This document shows positions 33,169 through 41,861 of a DNA stretch of 64,000 nt, one piece after another (position 1 is the first letter of the stretch; every line of letters starts with the position of its first letter). Made by a program: the position numbers and the translations under genes. The notes under the pieces were generated by a model. It did not search any database. It had not been told where the DNA came from and saw only the letters and a list, made by a program, of their open reading frames with translations. The DNA lies in contig NZ_MPZN01000004.1 in assembly GCF_002936985.1 (NCBI RefSeq), forward strand, positions 1 through 64,000. The letters are read 5' to 3'. This DNA comes from Microterricola pindariensis. Its GTDB lineage: Bacteria > Actinomycetota > Actinomycetes > Actinomycetales > Microbacteriaceae.

Positions 33169-34433
33169 GCAAGGCACGAGCGGGTTCCGGCATCGAGGAG
33201 AACACCCTCGGTGTGATCGTCGGGCGTGAGCGCAGGCAGCGCGAGCCGCAGCGCACCTTCCGGCGCTCCGAGCGCACCGTTTCCACCACCCGGGCCAACC
33301 AGCGCGGCCTCGGCGGGCGCGACCTGGCCGGCGGCATGATCGCCGGCAGTCTGGTCATGGCCCTGTTCCTGGTCTGGCGCACGATCGAGCAGTGGACCTC
33401 CTACCCGACGCCCACGCTCGCCATCTCCGCCTGGCTGCTGTTGCTCGTGACGGTGGCCGGCGCGCTCCTCGGCGTCCTGCTCCGCGGTGGCACCATGCCC
33501 ACCTGGCTGTTCGCGCTGACCCTCGTCGGGCTGGCCGGCGTCGTGACGCTCGATCTCAGCGCCGTCGCCGCCGCCGACGGCCTGAGCGTCTACCCGACCG
33601 CCGCCCTCGCCGCCGGCGTCATGATGACGCCCCTGGTCAGCGTGCGCGAGACCCGGGAGGTGATGGCCGCCACGGTCGCGCTCGGCGCGGTACTTCTCGT
33701 CGCCGCGCTCGTCCAGGAGCGCAGCAGTCCGCTCACCCTCGGCCCCGAGCTGGTGGCGATCGCGATCGCCGTCTGGCTGCCCTTCATCGCGATCTCGGTG
33801 GTGCGCGCCTTCCGCCGGATGGTGCAGCTGGAGCTGGACCTCGTGCTGGTGCAGAGCACCGTCGACGCCCCGCGCCTGGCCGTGGGCATGCTGGCCTCCG
33901 AGGAGCTCGTGCGCCTCGACTTCGACGCCGAGCGGTTGCTCGACGACGTGGCAGAGGGCAGGACGGCGCTGCCGCTGCATCCGGATGCCGCCGGCGCCGC
34001 CTCGCAGCTGGCCACCCAACTGCGCCTGCACCTGGTGGAGGGGCGCAAGAAGACCTGGCTGCACAACGCCATTACCGAGTCGGAGTTCCTGGCACCCGCC
34101 GTCTCGCTGGACGACCCGGGGAGCCTGGCCGGTCTGCTCTCCCCCGCGCAGCGCGACGCCATGCTGACGGCGGTCTGGCTGCTGGTGAGCGACTCCAAAC
34201 GACACGACGTGATGCTGCACATCGACATCGGCCCGCGCGCCCCGTCAACGGCCGGTTCGCCCAGAAAGATCCGGTTTCCGGTATTTCTTCATGCGACCGG
34301 TGTGCCACGGCGCAGGGTAGACGCCGCGGCATGGGAAGCTATCTCTAACGTTGGCCCGCATTCGGAATACACGCGCAAGGGAGACCTGCACGTGGAGATG
34401 GAGTGCATGGTCGACAACCCGGTGGATGCGTAG
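33165..34433 (+). CDS. Membrane protein resembling a degenerate histidine kinase partner
   Basis: This 422-residue protein has a charged 50-residue N-terminus, about five membrane segments (55-220) and a cytoplasmic domain of about 200 residues with no HDxxx phospho-acceptor and no clear N- or G-box. LRLHLVEGRKKTWLHNAIT and LLSPAQRDAMLTAVWLLVSDS sit where a kinase would have its dimerisation and ATPase parts. ATGA overlap with the kinase gene and the following response regulator imply a functional trio. I infer a signalling partner or pseudokinase; no enzymatic role is supported. Confidence 0.65.
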   Translation: MSKARAGSGIEENTLGVIVGRERRQREPQRTFRRSERTVSTTRANQRGLGGRDLAGGMIAGSLVMALFLVWRTIEQWTSYPTPTLAISAWLLLLVTVAGALLGVLLRGGTMPTWLFALTLVGLAGVVTLDLSAVAAADGLSVYPTAALAAGVMMTPLVSVRETREVMAATVALGAVLLVAALVQERSSPLTLGPELVAIAIAVWLPFIAISVVRAFRRMVQLELDLVLVQSTVDAPRLAVGMLASEELVRLDFDAERLLDDVAEGRTALPLHPDAAGAASQLATQLRLHLVEGRKKTWLHNAITESEFLAPAVSLDDPGSLAGLLSPAQRDAMLTAVWLLVSDSKRHDVMLHIDIGPRAPSTAGSPRKIRFPVFLHATGVPRRRVDAAAWEAISNVGPHSEYTRKGDLHVEMECMVDNPVDA

Positions 34434-34477
34434 GGTATCAGGGGCATCGGAACGTGCATGTGCACAAGGAGGAATGC

Positions 34478-35134
34478 GTGGGAAACCAGGCTCATAAAAT
34501 TCGCTTGGCCGTCGTCGACGACCACAAGATGCTGCTTGGCGCCCTGACCGAGTGGATCAGGGGTGCGGCGACCGACATTGATCTCGTCATCGCCGCGACG
34601 ACCTGGCCGGAACTGCTCTCGCACCCGCAGTTCCCCGTCGACGTCGTGCTGCTCGACCTGGACCTCAAGGACAACATCCCGATCTCCCTGAAGATCTCCA
34701 CCCTCAAGACCACCGGTGTGAAGACGGTGCTGATGAGCACCTACTCCGAGCCCACCGTCGTGCGCGAGGCCCTGGCCGCCGGCGCCCTCGGCTACCTGGT
34801 GAAGACCGAGGAAGCCGACATGATCGTCGAGGCGATCCGCGCCGCCCACAAGGGCGAGTCCTACATCTCCGAGGAGCTCGACCTGGCCCTGACCGCGGGG
34901 GGCCGCGGCGACACGCCCCGGTTGAGCGCGCAGGAGCGCCGCGTCATGGCCCTCTACGGTGCGGGCGAGCCGGTGAAGGCCGTCGCCTTCCAGCTCGGCA
35001 TCTCCGAGGAGACGGCGAAGTCATACCTCAAGCGCATCCGCGAGAAGTACCGGGTGGCCGGTTTCGACGTGGGCACCAAGGTGGCCCTCCGCAAGCGCGC
35101 CATCCAGGACGGAATCCTGCTGCAGACCGACTAG
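34478..35134 (+). CDS. LuxR/NarL-type response regulator
   Basis: This 218-residue regulator has a receiver domain with acidic pocket VVDDH (Asp14, Asp15), phospho-acceptor Asp60 in VVLLDLDL and Lys109 in YLVKTEE. A C-terminal HTH reads RLSAQERRVMALYGAGEPVKA, then GISEETAKSYLKRI. GTG 34478 has an ideal AAGGAGG ribosome site; a longer frame overlapping the previous gene does not. It is 44 bases after the kinase-like gene and is the expected target of the kinase at 31879. Confidence 0.92.
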   Translation: MGNQAHKIRLAVVDDHKMLLGALTEWIRGAATDIDLVIAATTWPELLSHPQFPVDVVLLDLDLKDNIPISLKISTLKTTGVKTVLMSTYSEPTVVREALAAGALGYLVKTEEADMIVEAIRAAHKGESYISEELDLALTAGGRGDTPRLSAQERRVMALYGAGEPVKAVAFQLGISEETAKSYLKRIREKYRVAGFDVGTKVALRKRAIQDGILLQTD

Positions 35135-35141
35135 GCGCAGC

Positions 35142-35196
35142 CGCCCGTCAACGCAGGAAACCCCGGGGATCCCGGGGTTTCCTGCGTTAACGGGCG
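35142..35196. terminator. Bidirectional terminator hairpin with 25-bp stem
   Basis: A perfect 18-bp stem (35150-35167 with 35171-35188) around the triloop GAT is extended by seven more pairs after a single mismatch (35142-35148 with 35190-35196). It lies between converging genes, directly after the response regulator and just before the MFS stop. No T tract is present. Confidence 0.85.
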
Positions 35197-35201
35197 TCGT
35201 G

Positions 35202-36470
35202 TCAGCGGGCGCGGACAACCTGAACCAGGTCGGTGCCGTAGCCGAGCGCCTCGCCGCGGCCGCGCCGCTTGCCGTCCCAGCTGAAGCTGACCAGCGCGAT
35301 CAGCAGGCCGAGCACGCTGAGACCGAGCCCGATCCAGACCGGCGCGACGTAGCCGAGGCCGGCCGCGATCGCCAGGCCGCCGAGCAGGGCGCCGAGCGCG
35401 TTGCCGATGTTCAGCGCCGAGTGGTTGAGCGCGGCCGCGATCGACTGGCTGTCGCGGGCGACGTCCATCAGGCGGGTCTGGATGGTCGGCGAGAGCGCGG
35501 CCGCGGCCGCACCCACCAGGAAGATGAAGACCAGCAGGCCGACGACGTTCTCGGCCGTCAGGGCCAGGCCGACGAGCGCCACCAGCATCACCGCGAAGAA
35601 GCCGTACATGCTGCGCCGCACGCTCTTGTCTGCCGCCCACCCGCCGAGGAAGTTGCCCGCGGTCATGCCGAGGCCGATCACGACGAGCACGGCAGGCACG
35701 GCCGCCTCGCCGAGCCCGGTCACCTCGGTGACGAGCGGTGCCACGTAGCTGTAGACGGCGAACAGGCCGCCGAAGCCGATCGCGCCGATGCCGAGCGCGA
35801 ACCAGACCTGCGCCCGGCCGAACGCCTTCAGCTCGTTGCGGATCGTCGCTGTGCGGTCACCCGGCTGCAGTGGCACCGACACCAGCACGGCGAGGAAGGT
35901 GAGCGCGAAGATCGCCGCGACGGCGATGTAGGCGACCCGCCAGCCCTGCACCTGGCCGAGCCAGGTGATGGCCGGCACGCCGATCACGTTGGAGACGGTG
36001 AGGCCGGAGAGCACGAGCGCCACGCCGCGGGCGCGCTTGCCCGGGCCCATCAGGCTGGCCGCGACGAGGGAGGCGATGCCGAAGTACGCCCCGTGCGGCA
36101 GCGCAGCGACGAAGCGGGCGACGAGCACGAGCTCGAAGCTCGGCAGCAGGGCGGATGCCACGGTGCCCAGCGTGAACGCGGTCAGCAGCACCAGCAGTAG
36201 CTGCTTGCGCGGCCAGCGGGCGGCGGCGGCCGCGATCGTGGGCGCACCGACGACGACGCCGAGCGCGTAGGCGCTGATCAGCCAGCCCGCCTGCGCGTTG
36301 GCCGCGGCCGGGTCGGCGGCGGCGAGGCCGGGCAGCAGGTCGGCGGCGAGGTTGGGCAGCAGGCCCATCGCGACGAATTCCGTCGCCCCGATTCCGAACC
36401 CGCCCAGGGCGAGGGCGAGCAGGGCGAAGCGGACTCGCGCGGGCGAGAGGGCGGGGATCTGTTCGGTCAC
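35202..36470 (-). CDS. Major facilitator superfamily efflux transporter (DHA1 type)
   Basis: This is a 422-residue protein with 12 predicted membrane segments. GGFGIGATEFVAMGLLPNLA is the typical first segment of the AraJ/YdhP-like DHA1 group, and RFVAALPHGAYFGIASLVAA matches motif C. It probably exports a small drug-like molecule or sugar; the substrate is not predictable. GTG 36470 follows TAGAAT by six bases (leaderless). A perfect 16-bp palindrome covers the -35 area, suggesting a dedicated repressor encoded elsewhere. Confidence 0.9.
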   Translation of the reverse strand: MTEQIPALSPARVRFALLALALGGFGIGATEFVAMGLLPNLAADLLPGLAAADPAAANAQAGWLISAYALGVVVGAPTIAAAAARWPRKQLLLVLLTAFTLGTVASALLPSFELVLVARFVAALPHGAYFGIASLVAASLMGPGKRARGVALVLSGLTVSNVIGVPAITWLGQVQGWRVAYIAVAAIFALTFLAVLVSVPLQPGDRTATIRNELKAFGRAQVWFALGIGAIGFGGLFAVYSYVAPLVTEVTGLGEAAVPAVLVVIGLGMTAGNFLGGWAADKSVRRSMYGFFAVMLVALVGLALTAENVVGLLVFIFLVGAAAAALSPTIQTRLMDVARDSQSIAAALNHSALNIGNALGALLGGLAIAAGLGYVAPVWIGLGLSVLGLLIALVSFSWDGKRRGRGEALGYGTDLVQVVRAR

Positions 36471-36476
36471 TGCGCA

Positions 36477-36505
36477 ATTCTACGACCGAATCGAATCGAT
36501 TCGAT
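36477..36505 (-). promoter_or_regulatory. Leaderless promoter with a 16-bp palindromic operator
   Basis: On the minus strand TAGAAT (36477-36482) is six bases from GTG 36470. ATCGAATCGATTCGAT (36490-36505) is a perfect palindrome lying over the expected -35, where a bound repressor would block polymerase. Confidence 0.75.
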
Positions 36506-36548
36506 GCACGCGTGACCCTGCGCGACATCTGCGCCGCGCGGCGGGCGC

Positions 36549-36866
36549 CTACTCGGCCGTTGCCCCGCGCTCGAGCGCCGCCTCGAGGCGCTGCACCTTG
36601 CCCTCGATCTCGCCGCTGTAGCCGGGGCGGATATCGGCCTTCAGCACGAGCGACACCCGCGAGCCGTAGGCGGCGACGGCATCCGTTGCCGCCTTGACGA
36701 CGGCGAACACCTCGTCCCACTCCCCCTCGATCTCGGTGAACATGGAACCGGTGTGGTTCGGCAGCCCGGACTCGCGGACGATGCGCACGGCGGCGGCGAC
36801 CGCGTCGTGCACCGAGCCGTCGGCCTGGCCGGTTCCGCTGGGGGCGACGGAGAATGCGACGAGCAT
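36549..36866 (-). CDS. MTH1187/YqgV family (thiamine-binding type) protein
   Basis: This 105-residue protein has the single ferredoxin-like fold of the MTH1187 family. LVAFSVAPSGTG at the start, VRESGLPNHTGSMFTEIEGEWDEVFAVV and VSLVLKADIRPGYSGEIEGKVQRLE are conserved family blocks. Members bind thiamine or related ligands, but the role is not firmly established. AAGGA overlaps the stop codon (TAA) of the upstream glycosyltransferase gene, showing close coupling. Confidence 0.87.
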   Translation of the reverse strand: MLVAFSVAPSGTGQADGSVHDAVAAAVRIVRESGLPNHTGSMFTEIEGEWDEVFAVVKAATDAVAAYGSRVSLVLKADIRPGYSGEIEGKVQRLEAALERGATAE

Positions 36867-36875
36867 GAGTGATCC

Positions 36876-38210
36876 TTAGGGGTTGAGCGCGCGGCGGTTG
36901 TGTGAGCTGGGGTTGAGTGCGCGGCGGTCTGGAGCGGATGCCGGAGCGCGCCCGGCACGGTGGACGGCGCGCACCGCCCAGCCGAGCAGCACGACCTCGA
37001 GCAGGTTGCGCAGCGTGATGACGAGCACCATCCACGGCTCGGCGGCCAGCAGTGCGCCGTACAGATAAGGGTAGATCAGCTGGGTGAGCCCGGCGAAGGC
37101 GAACGCAAGCACGGCCGGCGTGAGCCACTGCCTCCCCCGATAGACCAGCCCCAGGATGACGGGCGCCGCCAGCCAGGTCATGAACTGCGGCGAGCCCACC
37201 TTGTTGAACACGATGAACACCAGCACGAGGGCCAGGGCGAGCGGCGGCAGCAGCTGCACGACGTGCGCCCCCGCGCGCTGCCGCAGCACGCCGAGCAGCA
37301 CGACGGATGCCGCGGCGAGCGCCATCAGCGGGGTCGCCAGTGTGCCGGCCAGCGCGGTGCCTTCGCCGAGCAGTTGGTAGGTGAGGATGTCGAAGTCGTA
37401 GTAGATGCCGGTGCCCGCAGCGCCGAGGGCCGTGAGCCACAGCCAGGGGGTGCCGATCGGCGCCTCGATCTGCAGCCCGCGCCCGGTCTGCTCGCCGACG
37501 AAGCCGAGCACATACGCCCCTCCGCCGAGGATCACGCTGACCAGGACGACGACCGCGCTGACGCCGAGGGCGCTCTGCACCACCCGGGCGCGCGAGCGCG
37601 CGACGACGAACAGGGCGGCGACCAGGGCGGCCGGCCACACCTTCACCCAGGCCCCCACGGTGAGCAGCGCCACCCCCAGCGCCGGGCGTCCGGCGGCCAA
37701 CAGCAGCCCGACGATGGCCAACGGAACGGTGACGGCGTCGATGCGCGCGAGCGCGATCGGGCCGAGCAGGAGCAGGAAGGCCAGCCACCACCAGGCGGCG
37801 GTGAGCCGCCAGGGCGGCCGCGCGCGGCGGGCGCGCAGCCCGCCGGTGAGCACGGCGAACGCGGCCGCGTTCAGGGCGACGACGAGCCCCAGCCAGGTCT
37901 GCGCGTACAGCTCGGGGCCGAGCAGGTTCGCCAGCGCCATCGGCGGGTAGGCGAGGATCGGGTACACCCAGGGCAGGTCGATGCCCACTTGGCTGCCCCC
38001 GCCGGCGGCCTCCCCCACCCAGACCTTGTAGACGCCCTCGACATCGCCGAGCGGCCAGCCGGGCGCGTGCAGGCAGAGCAGCACGAGCACCGTGTGCACG
38101 AGTGCGAAGGCCGCCCAGAGGGCCAGCGGATGCCGCGGCAGCCGCCTGGAGGGCCGAGCCCGCGGCGCGGGGAGCGCGTCCCCGGCGAGCGGCGCGGACG
38201 GCTCTGGCAT
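36876..38210 (-). CDS. GT87-like (DUF2029) polyprenyl-phosphate-dependent glycosyltransferase, membrane protein
   Basis: This protein of about 444 residues has about 12 membrane segments. The first extracytoplasmic loop holds GDVEGVYKVW, where GT87 mannosyltransferases have the catalytic acidic residue. Proteins of the family transfer mannose or arabinose from a polyprenyl phosphate donor to envelope glycolipids. ATG 38210 has TAGCAT seven bases upstream; ATG 38219 lies inside that hexamer and is less likely. The end repeats itself: RRALNP occurs twice because of a 30-bp tandem duplication. It is followed by the MTH1187 gene. Confidence 0.75.
   Translation of the reverse strand: MPEPSAPLAGDALPAPRARPSRRLPRHPLALWAAFALVHTVLVLLCLHAPGWPLGDVEGVYKVWVGEAAGGGSQVGIDLPWVYPILAYPPMALANLLGPELYAQTWLGLVVALNAAAFAVLTGGLRARRARPPWRLTAAWWWLAFLLLLGPIALARIDAVTVPLAIVGLLLAAGRPALGVALLTVGAWVKVWPAALVAALFVVARSRARVVQSALGVSAVVVLVSVILGGGAYVLGFVGEQTGRGLQIEAPIGTPWLWLTALGAAGTGIYYDFDILTYQLLGEGTALAGTLATPLMALAAASVVLLGVLRQRAGAHVVQLLPPLALALVLVFIVFNKVGSPQFMTWLAAPVILGLVYRGRQWLTPAVLAFAFAGLTQLIYPYLYGALLAAEPWMVLVITLRNLLEVVLLGWAVRAVHRAGRAPASAPDRRALNPSSHNRRALNP
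36879..36938. repeat. 30-bp tandem duplication at the 3' end of the GT87-like gene
   Basis: Two 30-base units begin with GGGGTTGAGCGCGCGGCGGT (36879) and GGGGTTGAGTGCGCGGCGGT (36909), one difference in the first 20 bases. Encoded on the minus strand, they produce the repeated RRALNP tail. Confidence 0.8.
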
Positions 38211-38310
38211 GCTGGCCATGCTACCGGCGCATGTCGGAATGCGTCGGCCCGGCTGGCCTCAGCGCGCATTCGCGCCAGAATGGGGGTACCCGCACATGTC
38301 TGGAGCCACC

Positions 38311-39150
38311 ATGCCATCACGCCTCGCCCGCACCCTGTCGATCCTTGCCGCCTCGGCGACGATGCTCGCGCTCAGCGCGTGCGCGGCCGACGCCTCGGCC
38401 TCCGACACCCCGGGTTCCCCGTACGTGACGGAGGGCAGCTTCACGGTGGCCACCGGCGAGCCGGCCTACTTCCCCTGGGTGCTCGACGACGCCCCGGAGA
38501 CGGGCCAGGGCTTCGAGGCCGCCGTCGCCTACGCCGTCGCGGAGGAGCTCGGCTTCGCCGCGGAGGACGTCGTCTGGGTGCGCAGCACCTTCGACCAGGC
38601 GATCGCGCCCGGGCCGAAGGACTTCGACATCAACCTGCAGCAGTTCTCCATCACCCCGGAGCGCGCGCAGGCGGTCGACTTCTCCAGCCCGTACTACGCG
38701 ACCACGCAGGCCGTCATCACCGTTCCCGGCTCCCCCGCGGAGGGCGCGAGCTCCATCGCCGAGCTCAAGGGCCTCCTGATCGGCGCGCAGACCGGCACCA
38801 CCAGCTTCCAGGCCGTCGAGAGCGCGATCGCCCCCGACAAGGGCGCGCAGGCCTTCAACACCAACGACGACGCGAAGCTCGCCCTGCAGAACGGCATCGT
38901 CGACGCCATCGTCGTCGACCTGCCCACCGCGTTCTACCTGACCGGCGTCGAGCTCGAGGGCGGGTCGATCATCGGCCAGCTGCCCGAGGCCGCGGGAACC
39001 GGCGACGAGTTCGGCCTGGTGCTGGCCAAGGACAGCCCGCTGACCGCGAAGGTCACGGCGGCCGTCGACGCGCTGCGCGAGAACGGCACCCTCGACGCCC
39101 TGGCGGACGAGTGGCTGGCCGCCGGCGCCTCCGCACCCGTGCTGAAGTAG
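38311..39150 (+). CDS. Polar amino-acid ABC transporter substrate-binding lipoprotein
   Basis: The 279-residue protein starts with a lipoprotein signal peptide (MPSRLARTLSILAASATMLA, lipobox LSAC). The mature part is a family-3 solute-binding protein: FTVATGEPAYFPWVL, GFEAAVAYAVAEELGF, DFDINLQQFSITPERAQAVDFSSPYY and LIGAQTGTTSFQAVE. Ligands of the family are polar amino acids. I chose ATG 38311 for the GGAG ribosome site five bases before it; ATG 38296 is an alternative. Permease and ATPase genes follow. Confidence 0.9.
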   Translation: MPSRLARTLSILAASATMLALSACAADASASDTPGSPYVTEGSFTVATGEPAYFPWVLDDAPETGQGFEAAVAYAVAEELGFAAEDVVWVRSTFDQAIAPGPKDFDINLQQFSITPERAQAVDFSSPYYATTQAVITVPGSPAEGASSIAELKGLLIGAQTGTTSFQAVESAIAPDKGAQAFNTNDDAKLALQNGIVDAIVVDLPTAFYLTGVELEGGSIIGQLPEAAGTGDEFGLVLAKDSPLTAKVTAAVDALRENGTLDALADEWLAAGASAPVLK

Positions 39151-39214
39151 CCGCCCGGGCAGAGCGTGGCGGGTCCCGGCCCGGCATCCGATAGCTTGAT
39201 GCAGTGAGAACGAC

Positions 39215-40078
39215 GTGACGAACAGCGCACCGGCCCTGCGGGTCCCGAGTGAGATCGAGCTGGACCGACGGCTCTACCGGCGGCGCCAGAACGGCAAGTC
39301 GGTCGCCATCGCCCTCGTCAGCACCCTGGTCTTCGCGGCGCTGGTCTGGCTGCTCGTCGTCAACACGCCCGGCTGGACCGCCGTGCAACAGAGCTTCTTC
39401 AACCTCGACGTCGCCATCTCGGCGTTCCCGCGCGTCATCGAGGGCCTCTGGCTGAACATCCGGGTGCTGTTCTTCGCGTCCATCGGCGTGCTCATCGTGA
39501 GCCTCCTGCTCGCGGTGATCCGCACCCTGCGCGGCCCCGTCTTCTTCCCGCTGCGCGCGCTCGCGACCGGCTACACCGACCTCTTCCGCGGCGTGCCGCT
39601 GCTCATCGTGCTCTACCTCGTCGGCTACGGGGTGCCGGGCCTCGGCCTGTTCCCGCGCATGCCCGCCGAGTTCTGGGGCACCGTCGCGCTGATCCTCACC
39701 TACTCCGCCTACGTTTCCGAGGTGTTTCGGGCCGGCATCGAGGCCGTGCACCCCTCCCAGCGCCTCGCGGCCCGCGCCCTCGGCCTCAGCCACGCCCAGA
39801 CCATGCGCAAGGTCGTGCTGCCGCAGGCGGTGCGCAAGGTGACGCCGGCCCTGATGAACGACTTCGTCGCCATGCAGAAGGATGTCGGCCTCATCTCGGT
39901 GATCGGCGCCATCGACGCGGTGCGCGCCGCCCAGATCGAGACGGCCGCCAGCTACAATTTCACGCCCTATGTGCTGGCCGGCCTGCTCTTCGTGCTGCTG
40001 GCCTGGCCCACGATCCGGCTGACCGACTGGTACTCGGCCAGGATGCGCCGCCGCGAACAGATGGGAAGCATCGTATGA
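39215..40078 (+). CDS. Polar amino-acid ABC transporter permease
   Basis: This is a 287-residue HisMQ-type permease. A charged N-terminus of about 30 residues is followed by a first hydrophobic segment, an extracytoplasmic stretch and four or five more segments. LWLNIRVLFFASIGVLIVSLLLAVIRT and the EAA loop SQRLAARALGLSHAQTMRKVVLPQAVRK identify the family. GTG 39215 overlaps the TGA of a possible four-codon leader frame. ATGA overlap links it to the ATPase. Confidence 0.93.
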   Translation: MTNSAPALRVPSEIELDRRLYRRRQNGKSVAIALVSTLVFAALVWLLVVNTPGWTAVQQSFFNLDVAISAFPRVIEGLWLNIRVLFFASIGVLIVSLLLAVIRTLRGPVFFPLRALATGYTDLFRGVPLLIVLYLVGYGVPGLGLFPRMPAEFWGTVALILTYSAYVSEVFRAGIEAVHPSQRLAARALGLSHAQTMRKVVLPQAVRKVTPALMNDFVAMQKDVGLISVIGAIDAVRAAQIETAASYNFTPYVLAGLLFVLLAWPTIRLTDWYSARMRRREQMGSIV

Positions 40079-40902
40079 GTTCCCCCGACGCACGCCTCGC
40101 GGCCGGGCCGGACGGCCGCCCCGGCATGGCCCCCGACACGGGCATCGAGCCGCCCGTGCTCAGCCTGCGCGGCATCCGCAAGTCCTTCGGCGACGTCGAG
40201 GTGCTGCGCGGCATCGACCTGGATGTGCGCCGGCACGAGGTCGTTGCACTGATCGGCTCCAGCGGCTCCGGCAAGTCCACGCTGCTGCGCACGGCGAACC
40301 TGCTGGAGACGATCGACGACGGGCAGGTGTTCCTCTCCGGCACGGATGTCAGCGACCCACGCGTCAAGCTCGACGCGGTGCGCGCCCGCATCGGCGTCGT
40401 GTTCCAGCACTACAACCTGTTCCCGCACCTCAGCGTGCTCGGCAACGTGACGCTCGCCGGCCGCACGGTGCACCGGCGCGGCAAGGCGGCGGCCGAGAGG
40501 CAGGCGCTGGAGCTGCTCGACCAGGTCGGCCTGGCCGACAAGGCGCGCGAGTTTCCCGACCGGCTCTCCGGCGGGCAGCAGCAGCGCGTCGCCATCGTGC
40601 GCGCCATCGCCACCGATCCCGAGCTCTTGTTGCTCGACGAGATCACCAGCGCGCTGGACCCCGAACTCGTCGGCGAGGTGCTCGAGCTGGTGCGCACGCT
40701 CGCCCAGGGCGGCTCCACCATCCTGATGGCGACGCACGAGATGGCCTTCGCCCGCGACGTTGCCCACCGCGTCGTGTTCCTGGACGGCGGGCTGATCGTG
40801 GAGCAGGGCACGCCGGAGCGGCTGCTCAACCACCCGGAGCAGGAGCGCACCCGCAAGTTCCTCACCCGCTTCAGCGGCACCGGCCTCACGCCGCCCGCCT
40901 AG
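40075..40902 (+). CDS. Polar amino-acid ABC transporter ATP-binding protein
   Basis: This 275-residue ATPase has Walker A GSSGSGKST, Q-loop VFQHYNLFPHLSVL, signature LSGGQQQRVAI, Walker B LLLLDEITSALDPELV and the switch His in MATHEMAFA. These are the hallmarks of GlnQ/HisP-type transporters. The Walker B motif ends in Glu-Ile-Thr-Ser rather than the commoner Glu-Pro-Thr-Ser. A 30-residue N-terminal extension rich in Gly and Pro precedes the fold. Last gene of the amino-acid importer operon. Confidence 0.94.
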   Translation: MSSPDARLAAGPDGRPGMAPDTGIEPPVLSLRGIRKSFGDVEVLRGIDLDVRRHEVVALIGSSGSGKSTLLRTANLLETIDDGQVFLSGTDVSDPRVKLDAVRARIGVVFQHYNLFPHLSVLGNVTLAGRTVHRRGKAAAERQALELLDQVGLADKAREFPDRLSGGQQQRVAIVRAIATDPELLLLDEITSALDPELVGEVLELVRTLAQGGSTILMATHEMAFARDVAHRVVFLDGGLIVEQGTPERLLNHPEQERTRKFLTRFSGTGLTPPA

Positions 40903-40958
40903 TCCCCCGTTGACTCGCGGGCGCGTGCCAGCGAAACCAGCGGGTCGACGCGCCCCGG

Positions 40959-41852
40959 CTACTTGCCGGTGAGCAGCGCCGCGATCGTCGCCGGCACGGC
41001 CTCGGCCACGTCGAGCGCGGTGATCGGCCCGCCCTGCGAGGCACGGCGCGCGGCGAGCGCGTGCAGAAGCGCGGCCGTCGCCGCGATCGGCGCGACCGCG
41101 CCAGGGTCCTGCGCGATGGTGCGGTGCCGCGTGGCCAGCAGCGCGCCCAGGATGCCGCCGAGCACGTCGCCGGTTCCGGCCGTGGCCAGCCAGCTCGGCG
41201 CCCCGGACACAGTGAAGCGCGCCCCGTCCGGGTGGGCGATGTAAGTCACCGCGCCCTTCAGCAACACGGTTGCGCCCAGCTGCTGCGCGGCCCGGCCGGC
41301 CCAGAGCGCCGGCTGAGCGGCGATCTGGTCGACGTGGGGCGGGCCGCCGTGGTCGGGACTGACCTTCACCGCGCCATGGCCGGCCCGGCGGGCGGTCTCC
41401 ATCAGCAGCGTGGCCAGCTCACGGTAGTGCGGGGTGAGCACGACCGCGCCGCGGGCCTCGTGCACGAGGTCGAGCGCGCCGGCATCCAACACCGTCGGCA
41501 CGCCCTCGGCCATCGCCTGGTCGAGCTCGCCGCCGAGGATCAGCGTGCGCCGGGCGGTCGTCATGCCCGAGCCGATCAGCCAGGCCTGCACGCGCCCGCC
41601 GACGCCGACGATCTCCGGCCGCCGCGCCATCACCAGCTGGCGCACGGCGCTCGGGCCGGTGTAGCGCACCATTCCGATGCCCGCCCGCATGGCCGCCTCG
41701 ACGCCGAGCACGGCCGCACCCGGGTAGTCGTGCGAGCCGGTGATCACGCCGAGCACGCCGCGCGAGTACTTGTCATCGCCGTCGCGCGGCACCGCCAGCC
41801 ATTCCCTGGCCCGTCTCTCGTCCCATTCCAGCCACTCCGCCGCGGTGTTCAT
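40959..41852 (-). CDS. nnrD: ADP-dependent (S)-NAD(P)H-hydrate dehydratase
   Basis: The 297-residue protein is the stand-alone carbohydrate-kinase-fold domain of NnrD. It repairs hydrated NADH and NADPH. KYSRGVLGVITGSHDYPGAAVLGVEAAMRAGIGMVRY is the conserved start, LTPHYRELATLL and KGAVTYIAHP lie in the middle, and ATAGTGDVLGGILGALLA holds the catalytic Asp and phosphate-binding loop. No N-terminal epimerase (NnrE) domain is fused. TAGCGT is exactly six bases before the ATG, so the message is probably leaderless. Confidence 0.93.
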   Translation of the reverse strand: MNTAAEWLEWDERRAREWLAVPRDGDDKYSRGVLGVITGSHDYPGAAVLGVEAAMRAGIGMVRYTGPSAVRQLVMARRPEIVGVGGRVQAWLIGSGMTTARRTLILGGELDQAMAEGVPTVLDAGALDLVHEARGAVVLTPHYRELATLLMETARRAGHGAVKVSPDHGGPPHVDQIAAQPALWAGRAAQQLGATVLLKGAVTYIAHPDGARFTVSGAPSWLATAGTGDVLGGILGALLATRHRTIAQDPGAVAPIAATAALLHALAARRASQGGPITALDVAEAVPATIAALLTGK

Positions 41853-41861
41853 ATCTGAACG

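Noticed and set aside
40919-40955. Terminator after the amino-acid ABC operon
   Set aside because: GGGCGCGT/ACGCGCCC arms of 8 bp with a 21-base loop are too weak to call.
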